A program made the translations under genes and the position numbers. A stretch of DNA of 64,000 bases from Spirochaetales bacterium Spiro_02 (GTDB taxonomy: Bacteria; Spirochaetota; Spirochaetia; Sphaerochaetales; Sphaerochaetaceae): the NCBI GenBank assembly GCA_001604275.1, contig LVBD01000049.1, positions 1 through 64,000 on the forward strand, given 5' to 3'. Position 1 is the first letter of the stretch, and each line of letters opens with the position of its first letter. The notes under the pieces were generated by a model. It did no database searches. It worked only from the letters and a program-made list of their open reading frames with translations, and was not told the DNA's origin. Of the stretch, positions 27,501 to 35,731 are shown in pieces.

Positions 27501-28225
27501 ACGAGGGAGAGCCGGCTACCCAGCAGAGCGGACGTTTCTTCCAGCCGCTTGCTTTCGTCGTGGATTGCGGAAAGTTCTTCTTCCGTCAGCGGAACGATTC
27601 CGTCAAGCTCCCGCCGCAGGTGCTCAAGTGTTTCTTTCTCTGTTCTGTACCGTACTTGGACGGCGATCGAGATATCCGAATAGATGCCGGTTCCTGTGAT
27701 CTGCTCAAGGATCGGCCCCCTTTGGTCGCTTCCTGCCTGGAGAAACGCGGCGAACTGTCCCTGTGCGAGCATCACGGATCTGGAGAATTGGTCGAATTCC
27801 ATTCCGACGAGCCGTATGATCGTCTCGTCGGCCTCCTTGAGCGTGGATGCAAGAATCTTGCCGGAGGTTGCGTCTGATATCTCCCGTTTCTGGTCTTGAA
27901 GCGCACCGGTAGCCAGCGTTCGCGCCCTGCGTTGGCTGAATAGGCTTCTGAATGTTCCCTCCGACGTGGCGAAGGTCACTTCGCTGAAGCACTCTCCGCA
28001 TCCCCGCGTCATGATATCGTTCGTCGACTTGTTGATTCTCTGCAATCGCGGAGTCCTGCCATAGAGCGCCAGAGAGATCGCATCCAGGATCGTCGTCTTT
28101 CCGCTACCCGTCGGCCCCGTGATGACGAACAGTCCATTCTGAAGAAATGCTTCTGAGGTGAAATCGATGCTCCAGGTCCCTTCAAGCGAGTTAAGATTCT
28201 TCAGGCGTAGCGATAAAATTCTCAT
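24560..28225 (-). CDS. sbcC: Exonuclease subunit SbcC (Rad50-like)
   Basis: Large SMC-like ATPase that works with SbcD to open and degrade hairpin or protein-blocked DNA ends. The 1221-residue chain has an N-terminal Walker A (GPTGSGKTT), a long coiled coil interrupted near residue ~590 by the zinc-hook CPVC (EGQPCPVCGSEHHP), and a second coiled coil. The C-terminal ABC signature NLSGGESFLISLALAL and Walker B SLFLDEGFGTLD follow. It starts 3 bases after sbcD. Confidence 0.95.
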   Translation of the reverse strand: MRILSLRLKNLNSLEGTWSIDFTSEAFLQNGLFVITGPTGSGKTTILDAISLALYGRTPRLQRINKSTNDIMTRGCGECFSEVTFATSEGTFRSLFSQRRARTLATGALQDQKREISDATSGKILASTLKEADETIIRLVGMEFDQFSRSVMLAQGQFAAFLQAGSDQRGPILEQITGTGIYSDISIAVQVRYRTEKETLEHLRRELDGIVPLTEEELSAIHDESKRLEETSALLGSRLSLVEQAIRWYDEGATLRYRQEVLSQSIERLTEDERAFIPESERLSRYEKARPLAADWEELQRSAASVEQSAIQHDQLEHELLELKASEEHARHTYEETLRVLSDKHSEHKALSSLLKVVREKEILIKRAAEEHLLRSQETEALRSECDATLLQIESISQEIDRIVAETQQARAYVESHAEDAPLTGVLPLLIERLDKLEQMTRKQQAVERTISELEASIGKLQQNLEFALQELDMRQVESQQNKHRLESLKQEHAELSRHGDGRPLHQQSREVAESRARAEDSLEKVRRFIQLRQKKSDDEANLADTERELQATKDLSETNRRLISALQRTLDMSRRYRDILRIREELSEGQPCPVCGSEHHPYLRFQDAPLPQSEQETDGTAPETSERELESARQTSEALHRRLGMQETETENLRTSIRTLQEEMERLESALGRRLDKEDDHSLMSRHTEELEALRTSYDEIQKKIDDQETLGHSMEEAQEAVAVSNEQAESARRIADTRAEELSRTKSLLRQTSAGHQELETERIRAIAAVETELGSLAGAYSLATPQEISRARDGLTDREQLFRSRRTICEGATSAIGALSMKMEERNQALLHCNSRLSDAMEKEDDANNRITSLRKERSILFADKDCDAEETRIEQELSLASLLTEQSRTRLTEIETKYISTQERVEELKSSLSDARATLVQRDASFTARLGEHGFTCRQEFVDSLLTEVDESVLKRKAEALRTRRLKMEAEANEVAASLSEHAARRPDAQFDNESTLPSIQRQTRKEYEESLLRIGALRRKLEENRELNEKKERSVLEVARQNKILETWDALYALIGSSDGKKFRNYAQGITFDQLLAHANRKLTVMTDRYLLVRSDTEALDISVVDNYQGGEIRTTKNLSGGESFLISLALALALSQMASRHVRIDSLFLDEGFGTLDEQTLDTALDALSMLRDDGKLIGLISHVPALRERIPTRIQVIKGSGGTSRLSGPGCTRE

Positions 28226-28228
28226 CGC

Positions 28229-29461
28229 CTACTCCTCGCTCCCGCAAGTCAGGACCGAATGATAGATTTCAGCGAACGCGGCCTGCAGGCCGGTTCTCTG
28301 GCATTGGTCGATGCCGTTGTCCTCCATGCAGCGTTTGAATACTTGTATCGGAGTCATGAACTCGAGGTTCTGCGCCTGCTCCTGCTGGCGCAAGATAGCC
28401 TGGGCTTTCCGCAGATTCTTGACCGCGATGATTTCCATCGTCGTCCGAGGGCGTTCCATCCGTTCGATGCGGTGCGAGAGGTCATCGATGATTTCATCGC
28501 CATCATAGTCGATTTCGATCCAGGTGGGAAGCGCTTTTGCTGTCGGCGCATCCGAAGAAAGTATGGAGAGACGTTCTTCTATCTGCCGGAGATCTCCGCA
28601 GATGCGTACCAGATGCCTGAAAACAGGAATCTCGAGCGTCTTGACGTCCGGTGGCTGACCCGCTTCCAGATCCGCAATGCATACCTGCTTGCGCTGTGCC
28701 GCTTCGCCAAAGCCCATCGGCAACGGGGAGCCGCTGTACCTGATATTCTCCATTCCTCCTACGCATTGCGGAACGTGAAGATGTCCAAGGGCCATGTAGC
28801 ATGCCGCAGCGGGAAAGACCGATGGGGAAATATGGCTCAGCGAGCCGACGTACAGATCCCGCACGCCGTCCCCATCGACCGTCGCGCCGCCCGCCGTGAA
28901 AAGATGGGCCATGCCCACTACCGGAATGTCCCGACCATCGAGGATTTCGAGCATCTGCCGTTCGCAGGACCGGAACCTGGCGGCGACCGCTTCGTGATAC
29001 GCCTGCATCTTGTCCTGCGATGTTTCCAGTTCGGATGACAGGCGGATATCCTTGTCATGGAGAAACGGAACCGCGATGACGCCGAGCATCGGACTGCCAT
29101 GCCGATTTTCTAGCAGCAACGCTTCTTCCCGGGCCGTGACGACGTGGATGTTGAAGTACTTGAGCAACGCAGCCGGAGCGCCAAGCAATACCGGGCTGTC
29201 ATGATTACCGGAAATGATGACGGCATGCGAACAGCCGGTTTCCGAAAGTTTCCCAAGGAACTCAAAGTATTCCCGTTGGACGTTCGCTCCGGGTGTCGTC
29301 GTGTCGAAGATATCGCCGCTGACAAGCAGAACATCGATCTGTTCGTCGCGGATCGTTTCGTGAAGCCAGGAAAGGAATGCAGAGTATTCCGAAGACCTTC
29401 TTCTTCCGTACAACTGGCGCCCGAGATGCCAGTCGGACGTGTGGAGGATCCGTATCGCCAT
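28229..29461 (-). CDS. sbcD: Exonuclease subunit SbcD (Mre11-like)
   Basis: Calcineurin-like metallophosphoesterase nuclease, partner of SbcC. Metal-binding motifs are HTSDWHLGR, VSGDIFDTTTP, SGNHDSP and a later His motif (ALGHLHVPQ). Its 410 residues match SbcD. It is tightly linked to sbcC (3-base gap) and follows smpB by 22 bases. Confidence 0.95.
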   Translation of the reverse strand: MAIRILHTSDWHLGRQLYGRRRSSEYSAFLSWLHETIRDEQIDVLLVSGDIFDTTTPGANVQREYFEFLGKLSETGCSHAVIISGNHDSPVLLGAPAALLKYFNIHVVTAREEALLLENRHGSPMLGVIAVPFLHDKDIRLSSELETSQDKMQAYHEAVAARFRSCERQMLEILDGRDIPVVGMAHLFTAGGATVDGDGVRDLYVGSLSHISPSVFPAAACYMALGHLHVPQCVGGMENIRYSGSPLPMGFGEAAQRKQVCIADLEAGQPPDVKTLEIPVFRHLVRICGDLRQIEERLSILSSDAPTAKALPTWIEIDYDGDEIIDDLSHRIERMERPRTTMEIIAVKNLRKAQAILRQQEQAQNLEFMTPIQVFKRCMEDNGIDQCQRTGLQAAFAEIYHSVLTCGSEE

Positions 29462-29483
29462 ATCGCTCCCGCCTTGCCTGATG

Positions 29484-29957
29484 TCAGTAATTGAGCTGCT
29501 TCAGTTCCCTGCGGGCGTCCCGGTTCATATCCCGTTCCTTGATCGCATCCCGCTTGTCATGCAGCTGTTTGCCCCGGCACAACGATACCTGCACCTTGAC
29601 TAGGTTCCCTTTCAGGTAGACTTTCGTCGGAACAAGCGTGAACCCTTTCTCCTCGACCTTTCGTTTCAAGCGCTTGATTTCCTGCTTGTGTGCGAGGAGC
29701 CTGCGGTCCTGGTCTGTCCGATGGTTGAAGATGCTGGCGTTCTTGTATGGCTGGATGGTGAATCCGACCAGCACGAGGCCTCCGGTGGTGATCTTCACAT
29801 AGCTGTCGACGAAACTGAACCGGCCTTCGCGGATCGACTTGACTTCCGTTCCGGCTAAGGAAATGCCGCATTCGAGATCCTCGACGACTTCGTAGTTGAA
29901 ATATGCTTTCTTGTTGACTTGCAGGACTTTCACGTCCGACTTGGAAAACTTTGCCAT
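29484..29957 (-). CDS. smpB: SsrA-binding protein SmpB
   Basis: tmRNA-binding protein required for trans-translation rescue of stalled ribosomes. The 157-residue protein has NKKAYFNYEVVEDLECGISLAGTEVKSIREG-type opening segments and the KLHDKRDAIKERD-type basic C-terminal tail (QLHDKRDAIKERDMNRD). The ATG at 29957 lies 2 bases after the upstream stop; further in-frame upstream codons are inside the previous gene. The ssrA RNA gene is not in the window. Confidence 0.95.
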   Translation of the reverse strand: MAKFSKSDVKVLQVNKKAYFNYEVVEDLECGISLAGTEVKSIREGRFSFVDSYVKITTGGLVLVGFTIQPYKNASIFNHRTDQDRRLLAHKQEIKRLKRKVEEKGFTLVPTKVYLKGNLVKVQVSLCRGKQLHDKRDAIKERDMNRDARRELKQLNY

Positions 29958-29959
29958 GA

Positions 29960-31453
29960 TCACTCCCAGGCGATTCGCATGCCGGTGTATTCCCCGCACG
30001 CGTTCGGTTCGATCGCACCGACCGTGTCGATCCCGATGTCGCTCGGGCTGTTGACGAACGAACCGCCCTTGACGATTCTATCGGTGTCGAGGGAGAACGT
30101 ATCCGCGATACCGAGCAACCGCTCGTACGCTCCGCCGAGCCTGGCAAGGGGAAGGAACGGCGTCGAAGTGAATTCCCAGACACCGCCGAGCATCGCCGAC
30201 GGGGAGGATTCGTCCGTATCCACGGTAAGCAACGCTTTGGCGTACGCCTTGTCCTGGACATTCAGCGCCGCCCTCGTCCATTGCGCTTCCGAGGGAAGAT
30301 GGACGTTCCTGCCGCTTGCCTCGCTGAGCCATTCGCAGAAAGCGACCGCCGCGCGATAGCTGATGTTTCTGATCGGACGATTCGTCGGTAGCGTCGTGGT
30401 CGGGAAAATCCCGGCAAGGTAATATTCGTCTACCTGTCCGTCCGCGATCAACTGCTGTAGGTTCGCTTTGCTCCAGTACGGGTTGCTTTCAATGAACAGC
30501 GCCCATTGATACTCCGACACTTCGTTTGCGGCGATCGAGAATCCGGCGGGAGAAACGGGAACGCCGGCGGAAGTGACAGCGGGCCAGATGGCGGGGAAGG
30601 AGTCTCCCATGACGAATTCGGCCGGTTCATAGGCAAAGCCTTTGATCGTCATGTCCCCGACGGTCAGCGATGTCGGTTGAGGCTTCTCGGCCAAGACGGT
30701 ACCCTCCAGACCTGTGACGGAGCTGGGGCCTCCGGTGTCGCTGAACAGATCTTCGGCGACGGCGAGCAGCGTGCCGGTCGTTTCGGTATCATTCGGCAAT
30801 CCTGCCTTGGAAAGGATGTCGAGCGCAATCAATGCGTCGGAGCGCATCGTGGCGCTGGTGATGAAAGCACAGGAAAGGGTCCATGCATCTTCGACGAGGG
30901 CGTTTAGCCTTGTCGAAGGGGCCAGTTCGTTCGACAGAACCGCCATATCCGAGGCCCATTGGCTGAACAGGGGAGGAAAGTGATACCTGTCGTCATAGTC
31001 CGTGACCGCCGACCATGCGGCTACTTCCGAAAGGAACGTGCCGGTAAGCCGCTCGAGTCCTTCCTCCGTGATCGAAATAGAGTCGTTCTCGACCGTCTGT
31101 TTTCGCGGCGCCAGCCAGGTGAAGAACACCGGATGTCCGACTTCTACCGTCTTTGTCTGGAGTGTCAGCCCGTCCTTGGAAAAGAGGACTTCGTGCGTAC
31201 CGCTTTCGATGAAGGTCTCGAACGGCGTCCCCCCACGATAGATTCCATCCACCGTTACGGCTACCGATGAAACAGGGCTGGTGAATGTCACCTTCTTGCC
31301 TCCGTGGACGATGCCTGGAAGGAATCCAATGAGAAACACCGCCAAAGCGACCAGCAGGATGGATATGACGAGGATGTAGACACCTGGGCGAACACCCAGG
31401 ACTGAAGGGAGTTTCACAGGTTCGACATCCGGTAGTTGGACAGGCTTTTTCAT
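29960..31453 (-). CDS. Membrane-anchored PEGA / FGE-sulfatase-like domain protein
   Basis: A 497-residue protein with one membrane helix near the N-terminus (~28-48), then a PEGA domain (~55-125; VAVTVDGIYRGGTPFE) and a middle region of unclear fold. The C-terminal SUMF1/FGE-like domain (~270-497) shows ANEVSEYQWALFIE, FPTTTLPTNRPIRNISYRAAVAFCEWLSEASGRNVHLPSEAQWTRAA-type segments and a final GMRIAWE. The topology suggests a periplasmic sensor or cell-surface binding role rather than formylglycine synthesis; only one cysteine (C486) lies near the expected catalytic pair. No ribosome-binding site is at usual distance: a TTGACA/TACCTT promoter ends 7 bases before the ATG. Confidence 0.75.
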   Translation of the reverse strand: MKKPVQLPDVEPVKLPSVLGVRPGVYILVISILLVALAVFLIGFLPGIVHGGKKVTFTSPVSSVAVTVDGIYRGGTPFETFIESGTHEVLFSKDGLTLQTKTVEVGHPVFFTWLAPRKQTVENDSISITEEGLERLTGTFLSEVAAWSAVTDYDDRYHFPPLFSQWASDMAVLSNELAPSTRLNALVEDAWTLSCAFITSATMRSDALIALDILSKAGLPNDTETTGTLLAVAEDLFSDTGGPSSVTGLEGTVLAEKPQPTSLTVGDMTIKGFAYEPAEFVMGDSFPAIWPAVTSAGVPVSPAGFSIAANEVSEYQWALFIESNPYWSKANLQQLIADGQVDEYYLAGIFPTTTLPTNRPIRNISYRAAVAFCEWLSEASGRNVHLPSEAQWTRAALNVQDKAYAKALLTVDTDESSPSAMLGGVWEFTSTPFLPLARLGGAYERLLGIADTFSLDTDRIVKGGSFVNSPSDIGIDTVGAIEPNACGEYTGMRIAWE

Positions 31454-31460
31454 ACGCTAC

Positions 31461-31489
31461 AAGGTACTCTCCCCGCTACAACTTGTCAA
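31461..31489 (-). promoter_or_regulatory. Promoter for the FGE-like gene, predicted leaderless
   Basis: On the minus strand TTGACA (31489-31484), a 17-base spacer and TACCTT (31466-31461). Only 7 bases separate the -10 from the ATG at 31453, so transcription should begin at or next to the start codon. The -35 overlaps that of the lepB promoter. Confidence 0.6.
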
Positions 31490-31511
31490 CTCGCCCCGAT
31501 TGTGGTACTTT
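31483..31511 (+). promoter_or_regulatory. Promoter for lepB, predicted leaderless
   Basis: TTGTCA (31483-31488), a 17-base spacer and TACTTT (31506-31511), with exactly 7 bases to the ATG at 31519 and no Shine-Dalgarno sequence. It mirrors the divergent promoter on the other strand. Confidence 0.6.
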
Positions 31512-31518
31512 CCAGAAC

Positions 31519-32520
31519 ATGGACGAATTCTTGTCAACGATCGAACGGTCGGCCGAACGGTATCTGACCGTCCGCAAAGCGAAGAAAGCCGCGCTTGTGG
31601 CCGCCAGGAAACCCAGGACATTCTGGGGTGAAGTGAAAGGGTGGCTCGATGCGCTCGTGTTCGCCGTCGTCGCCGTCCTGCTGATCAATCAGTATCTCTT
31701 CCAGTTGTTCGTCATTCCGTCTCCTTCCATGGAGAAGACGTTGCTGATCGGCGACAGGGTGTTCGTCAACAAGAACTCCTACGGGTTCGAGCTGTACCCG
31801 GGCGGAAAGAAGATCCTCACCGGACACAGACAGCCGCAGCGCGATCAGATCATTACGTTCTATAATCCGAACTATGTTTCGAAAGGGCCTGTGTACGATA
31901 TCCTGACGCAGATCCTATACATGGGCACGTTGTCCTTGGTGAACATCGATGTCGACGAGGAGGGAAACCCGCGGGAACGTCTCTACGTCAAGCGCGCCGC
32001 CGCCATGAGCGGCGATGTGGTCAGATTCTTCGAAGGGAACGTGGATATCAAGCCGGCTGGAACCGACGCGTTCCGGAGCGAAAGTTCCTTCCGTGCCGAC
32101 AATGGACTGTCTAGCGGACCGAACCGGCTGGTGGATCCCGACATCTACGATGGCCTGAAAGCCTATGCGGCGTTGATCGGCTATCAGGAAAAGGGGCTGA
32201 CGTCGGCGCCGCAGCATCTGTTGACTTCCTATCAGAAAGTCAAGGACTATACTGGCCCCGGCGACGAATATCAAGTCAACGCCAGCAAATTCCGGACCCA
32301 GCATCTGCTCGATCCCTCCGATTTTTCCGTGAGAAGCTCCTACGGAAGATACCGTCAGGGGATCTATGTTCCCGCCCATCATGTGCTTCCGCTTGGGGAC
32401 AACCGGGACAACTCCTTGGACGGCCGATATTTCGGGCCCGTCGATACCGACAAGGTCAACGGGCGGGTGATCGCCCGGTTCTGGCCTCCTCGTCGGATGG
32501 ATATCCTGACCGACGACTGA
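31519..32520 (+). CDS. lepB: Signal peptidase I
   Basis: Membrane-bound serine protease that removes signal peptides from exported proteins. It has a membrane helix at ~44-64, the catalytic Ser S70 in IPSPSMEKTL, the Lys region ERLYVKRAAAMSGD and the C-terminal box LPLGDNRDNSLDGRYFG. At 333 residues it is longer than minimal forms because of an insertion of ~100 residues between the Lys box and the C-terminal box. The ATG at 31519 is chosen from the promoter geometry; a TTG at 31483 overlaps the -35. hemW follows 7 bases later. Confidence 0.93.
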   Translation: MDEFLSTIERSAERYLTVRKAKKAALVAARKPRTFWGEVKGWLDALVFAVVAVLLINQYLFQLFVIPSPSMEKTLLIGDRVFVNKNSYGFELYPGGKKILTGHRQPQRDQIITFYNPNYVSKGPVYDILTQILYMGTLSLVNIDVDEEGNPRERLYVKRAAAMSGDVVRFFEGNVDIKPAGTDAFRSESSFRADNGLSSGPNRLVDPDIYDGLKAYAALIGYQEKGLTSAPQHLLTSYQKVKDYTGPGDEYQVNASKFRTQHLLDPSDFSVRSSYGRYRQGIYVPAHHVLPLGDNRDNSLDGRYFGPVDTDKVNGRVIARFWPPRRMDILTDD

Positions 32521-32527
32521 GCTGGAG

Positions 32528-33772
32528 ATGAAGATCGCCTCGTCGGTTCCTTCAGGCCTGTTCCATTCCGGTTTTCCTGTCTCTTTGTACATCCATGTGC
32601 CGTTCTGTGTTTCCAAATGCGACTACTGCGCGTTCTATTCGTTGCCGGCATGCAGATGGGACGGGGGCGGTTCTTCTCTGCGTACGGCCTATGTCGAGAG
32701 AATGGCCCGCGAGATCGAGTCCTGCGCCCTTGCGCTCGGCCGTCCGTTCGAGACTGTGTTCTTCGGAGGCGGCAACCCCGGTTGCCTGCGTTCCAATGAA
32801 CTGTCCCGGCTGCTAGAGGCCGCCTGCCTGTTCGGACGTCCCGGAGAATGCACCGTGGAGATGAATCCGGAATCGCTCGACATGTCGTTCCTGCCGGTTC
32901 TAGGCCGATACGCCGACCGGCTGAGCATGGGGGTCCAAAGTCTCGATGCTCAGGTGTTGTCAGCGCTTGGGCGCAACACCTCGCTCTCCCGCGTCGTAGG
33001 AGGGATCGGTAACGCCGTGGAACTGAGAAGACGGTACGGTGTGAAACTGAGTTTCGATCTCATGACCTGTGTTCCGGGACAGGATGAGGCTTCCGCATTG
33101 AACGATATCGATTCATTGGTCGCTACGGCGGAACCTGAGCATCTGTCTCTGTATTGTCTGTCGGTGGAGGAAGGGACTCCTCTGGCAATGCGGGCGCATG
33201 AACTAGAGGAATGGGACCAGACACGGATGTTGCTTGCCTGCTGGCAGCGGCTGTCCCTGCTTGGGTATGAACATTACGAGGTTTCGAATTTCGCACAGAA
33301 AGGGAACCGATGCCTGCACAACAGTCGCTACTGGGCGCTGGAACAGTATGTCGGATTGGGTCCGGCGGCAGCCGGTACTGCGTTCTGTGAAGAAGGAATC
33401 GTCAGATGGGGATGTCCGGCGGATGTCGTTGCGTATTGCGCAGGTCGGCCGTTCTCCGGTTATCGCCATGAGTTCCTTTCCAAGGAAGAAGAATTGGAGG
33501 AGTATCTGCTCGTCGCATTGCGAGTCAAAGAAGGAATCAACTTCGATGCGTTCGCAACACGGTTCGGGTTTTCGTTCGGGGAACTGCTCGACAGCGAGTG
33601 TCTGCGTACGCTGACCGACGGCTCGTATGTGGTGGGGACGACTTCCTTCGCTTGCACCGAAAACGGCTGGATGGTCCTGGACGATCTCGTTTTGCGTCTG
33701 GCGCTTGCAGCGGATCGAGTCAGGCATTCGAAAAACGGTGATTGTCCCGTCGAACCCCCTGTAGCCCCTTGA
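32528..33772 (+). CDS. hemW: HemW-like radical SAM protein (coproporphyrinogen oxidase family)
   Basis: Radical SAM protein related to HemN, most likely HemW, a heme chaperone rather than an oxidase. It carries YIHVPFC and the cluster motif CVSKCDYC, then FFGGGNPGCL (usually GGGTPS), EMNPESLDM and MGVQSLDAQVLSALGR. Its 414 residues are typical or slightly long. It is co-transcribed with lepB. The annotation as HemW rather than HemN rests on the CxxxCxxC without the extra HemN cysteine and on the length. Confidence 0.85.
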   Translation: MKIASSVPSGLFHSGFPVSLYIHVPFCVSKCDYCAFYSLPACRWDGGGSSLRTAYVERMAREIESCALALGRPFETVFFGGGNPGCLRSNELSRLLEAACLFGRPGECTVEMNPESLDMSFLPVLGRYADRLSMGVQSLDAQVLSALGRNTSLSRVVGGIGNAVELRRRYGVKLSFDLMTCVPGQDEASALNDIDSLVATAEPEHLSLYCLSVEEGTPLAMRAHELEEWDQTRMLLACWQRLSLLGYEHYEVSNFAQKGNRCLHNSRYWALEQYVGLGPAAAGTAFCEEGIVRWGCPADVVAYCAGRPFSGYRHEFLSKEEELEEYLLVALRVKEGINFDAFATRFGFSFGELLDSECLRTLTDGSYVVGTTSFACTENGWMVLDDLVLRLALAADRVRHSKNGDCPVEPPVAP

Positions 33773-33796
33773 CACCGATTTTTGCCGTATGATAAC
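33769..33796 (+). promoter_or_regulatory. Promoter for yebC-ruvCAB
   Basis: TTGACA (33769-33774), a 16-base spacer and GATAAC (33791-33796), overlapping the end of hemW. The leader of ~50 bases carries AAAGAGG before the yebC ATG. Confidence 0.65.
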
Positions 33797-33853
33797 GTTA
33801 CGAGGATTCGTATCCGAAAACAACCGCAATCTATTTCTATAAAGAGGTTCAAT

Positions 33854-34597
33854 ATGTCCGGCCACAGCAAATGGGCAACTATCAAGCACAAGAAGGGTCT
33901 TGCTGACGCGAAACGCGGTCAGAAGTTCACGAAGTTGATCAAGGAGATTTCAGTCGCAGCCAAAATGGGCGGACCTGACCCTGACAGCAATGCCCGTCTT
34001 CGCACCGCGATCATCAAGGCGCGCGCAGAGAACATGCCCAAGGATAACATCGATCGTGCGATTAAGAAGGGCTCAGGGGAAATGGGCGCCTCCACGTTCT
34101 ACGAACTAACATACGAAGGATATGCTCCTGGCGGAGTGGCCATCATCATCGATACGTTGACCGACAACAAGAATCGAACCGCGGCGGATGTGCGCAGCAC
34201 GCTGACCAAGCTCGGAGGCTCCCTTGGTGCGACCGGATGCGTTTCCTATATGTTCCAGACCAAGGGTGTCATTACCTATGACGCTACGAAATATTCCGAG
34301 GACGACATTCTTGAAGCCGCGTTGGAAAACGGAGCGGAGGATGTCGCGACCGAAGACGGCACGATCGAAGTGACCACCAGCGCAGCCGATTTCGCCAATG
34401 TCCTGGAAGCGATGCAGGCTGCAGGTTTCGAGCAGGATAGCGCCGAAGTGGAAAAGATCGCCGATACCACGGTGCAGCTTGAAACTGAACGGGCGCGCAA
34501 GGTCATGAGAATCGTCGACAAGCTTGAGGAGTTGGACGATGTCCAACAAGTATCCACCAACCTCGATTTGCCTGACGATTACGAGGACGAAGAATAA
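33854..34597 (+). CDS. yebC: YebC/PmpR family protein
   Basis: A 247-residue protein of the YebC/TACO1 family, known as DNA-binding transcription regulators and as translation factors for proline-rich stretches. Signature MSGHSKWATIKHKKG at the N-terminus and KGSGE further in. The start at 33854 fits the conserved N-terminus and an AAAGAGG site. It stands just upstream of ruvC, a very common arrangement. Confidence 0.95.
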   Translation: MSGHSKWATIKHKKGLADAKRGQKFTKLIKEISVAAKMGGPDPDSNARLRTAIIKARAENMPKDNIDRAIKKGSGEMGASTFYELTYEGYAPGGVAIIIDTLTDNKNRTAADVRSTLTKLGGSLGATGCVSYMFQTKGVITYDATKYSEDDILEAALENGAEDVATEDGTIEVTTSAADFANVLEAMQAAGFEQDSAEVEKIADTTVQLETERARKVMRIVDKLEELDDVQQVSTNLDLPDDYEDEE

Positions 34598-34601
34598 CTT
34601 C

Positions 34602-35093
34602 ATGCGTATCCTGGGAATAGATCCAGGGTTTGCTCAGACAGGCTGGGGCGTGGTCGATGTGTTCGGCCAGCGTTACCGGCCTGTTTCTTTTGGAGTGGTG
34701 AAGACTACGACGCAAGACGGGCAGGCCGAACGTATCCATGAGATAGCCACTGAAATCGGACGGATCGCCTCTTCGTTCAATGTCGAGCGAGTGGGGATGG
34801 AAGACATCTATTTTGCAAAGAATGTCAGTAGCGCCATCACCGTGGCGAAAGTGATCGGGGCGATCACCCATCAGCTGCTTTCCCAAGAATTGCCTGTCCG
34901 GCTCTTTTCACCCCCGCAGATCAAGACGACGGTCACTGGCTACGGAAACTCCGAGAAGAACCAGGTCCAGGAGATGATGCGGCTGATGCTCGGGATGGAG
35001 AGCATCCCTAAGCCCGACCACGCCGCCGATGCATTGGCGGCTGCGATATGTCTCGCTACATTCAGTACGACGGAAGTGAGGATTCTCAAATGA
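34602..35093 (+). CDS. ruvC: Holliday junction endonuclease RuvC
   Basis: Dimeric nuclease that cuts Holliday junctions. Acidic catalytic residues are visible in GIDPG (D7), MEDIYF and the C-terminal DHAADALAAA. Its 163 residues are typical. The start at 34602 is the methionine of the conserved MRILGIDPG; the gene begins 4 bases after yebC and overlaps ruvA as ATGA. Confidence 0.95.
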   Translation: MRILGIDPGFAQTGWGVVDVFGQRYRPVSFGVVKTTTQDGQAERIHEIATEIGRIASSFNVERVGMEDIYFAKNVSSAITVAKVIGAITHQLLSQELPVRLFSPPQIKTTVTGYGNSEKNQVQEMMRLMLGMESIPKPDHAADALAAAICLATFSTTEVRILK

Positions 35094-35728
35094 TCAACGC
35101 AGTCATCGGTGATATCGTCTATGTCTCGGCGCAGGAGCTGGTGCTTCGATGCGGCCATGTCGAGTATTCCCTCGTCATTTCCTCCCAGACGGCAAGCCGA
35201 CTGTCCCAGTTGCAGGGTGACCAGCGCAGGAACCTTAGGATGCTGACATGGCTGCAGCATCGTGAGGATGCGATGACGCTGTTCGGATTCTCCGACGAGC
35301 AGGAACGGATCGTGTTCACCCAACTGCAGACGGTTCCTGGTATCGGACCACGTCAAGCCATGAAGATACTCGGCGGAGTCAGCCTGAGGAACCTGATCAA
35401 GGCGCTCGACGAAGGCGACCTAAAGACGCTCTCGCGGATTCCTGGAGTCGGAAACAAGACCGGACAGAAACTGATTCTCGCCCTTCGCAATGTACTGGTT
35501 CTCGACGATGATGCGTCGGAGCCCGGTACGCAGGTCCGCAAGAAAGGCGAAGTGGACAAGAAATGGTCGGAACTCGCTGAAGCTTTGGCTGAAATGGGGT
35601 ATGATAAGAAGAAAGTAACGGAAACGCTCTCCAGACTCGTGGACGAGCATGCTCCGCAACTTGAGGCGATGGGCCAGCATGAAGCGGAAGAGACGCTCTT
35701 TCGCTATGCGATCATCGCACTGGGGTGA
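35090..35728 (+). CDS. ruvA: Holliday junction branch migration protein RuvA
   Basis: DNA-binding subunit that loads RuvB on four-way junctions. An N-terminal OB fold is followed by tandem helix-hairpin-helix motifs (LQTVPGIGPRQAMKI and LSRIPGVGNKTGQKL) and a C-terminal domain that contacts RuvB. It has 212 residues. The start is coupled to the ruvC stop. Confidence 0.95.
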   Translation: MINAVIGDIVYVSAQELVLRCGHVEYSLVISSQTASRLSQLQGDQRRNLRMLTWLQHREDAMTLFGFSDEQERIVFTQLQTVPGIGPRQAMKILGGVSLRNLIKALDEGDLKTLSRIPGVGNKTGQKLILALRNVLVLDDDASEPGTQVRKKGEVDKKWSELAEALAEMGYDKKKVTETLSRLVDEHAPQLEAMGQHEAEETLFRYAIIALG

Positions 35729-35731
35729 TAC

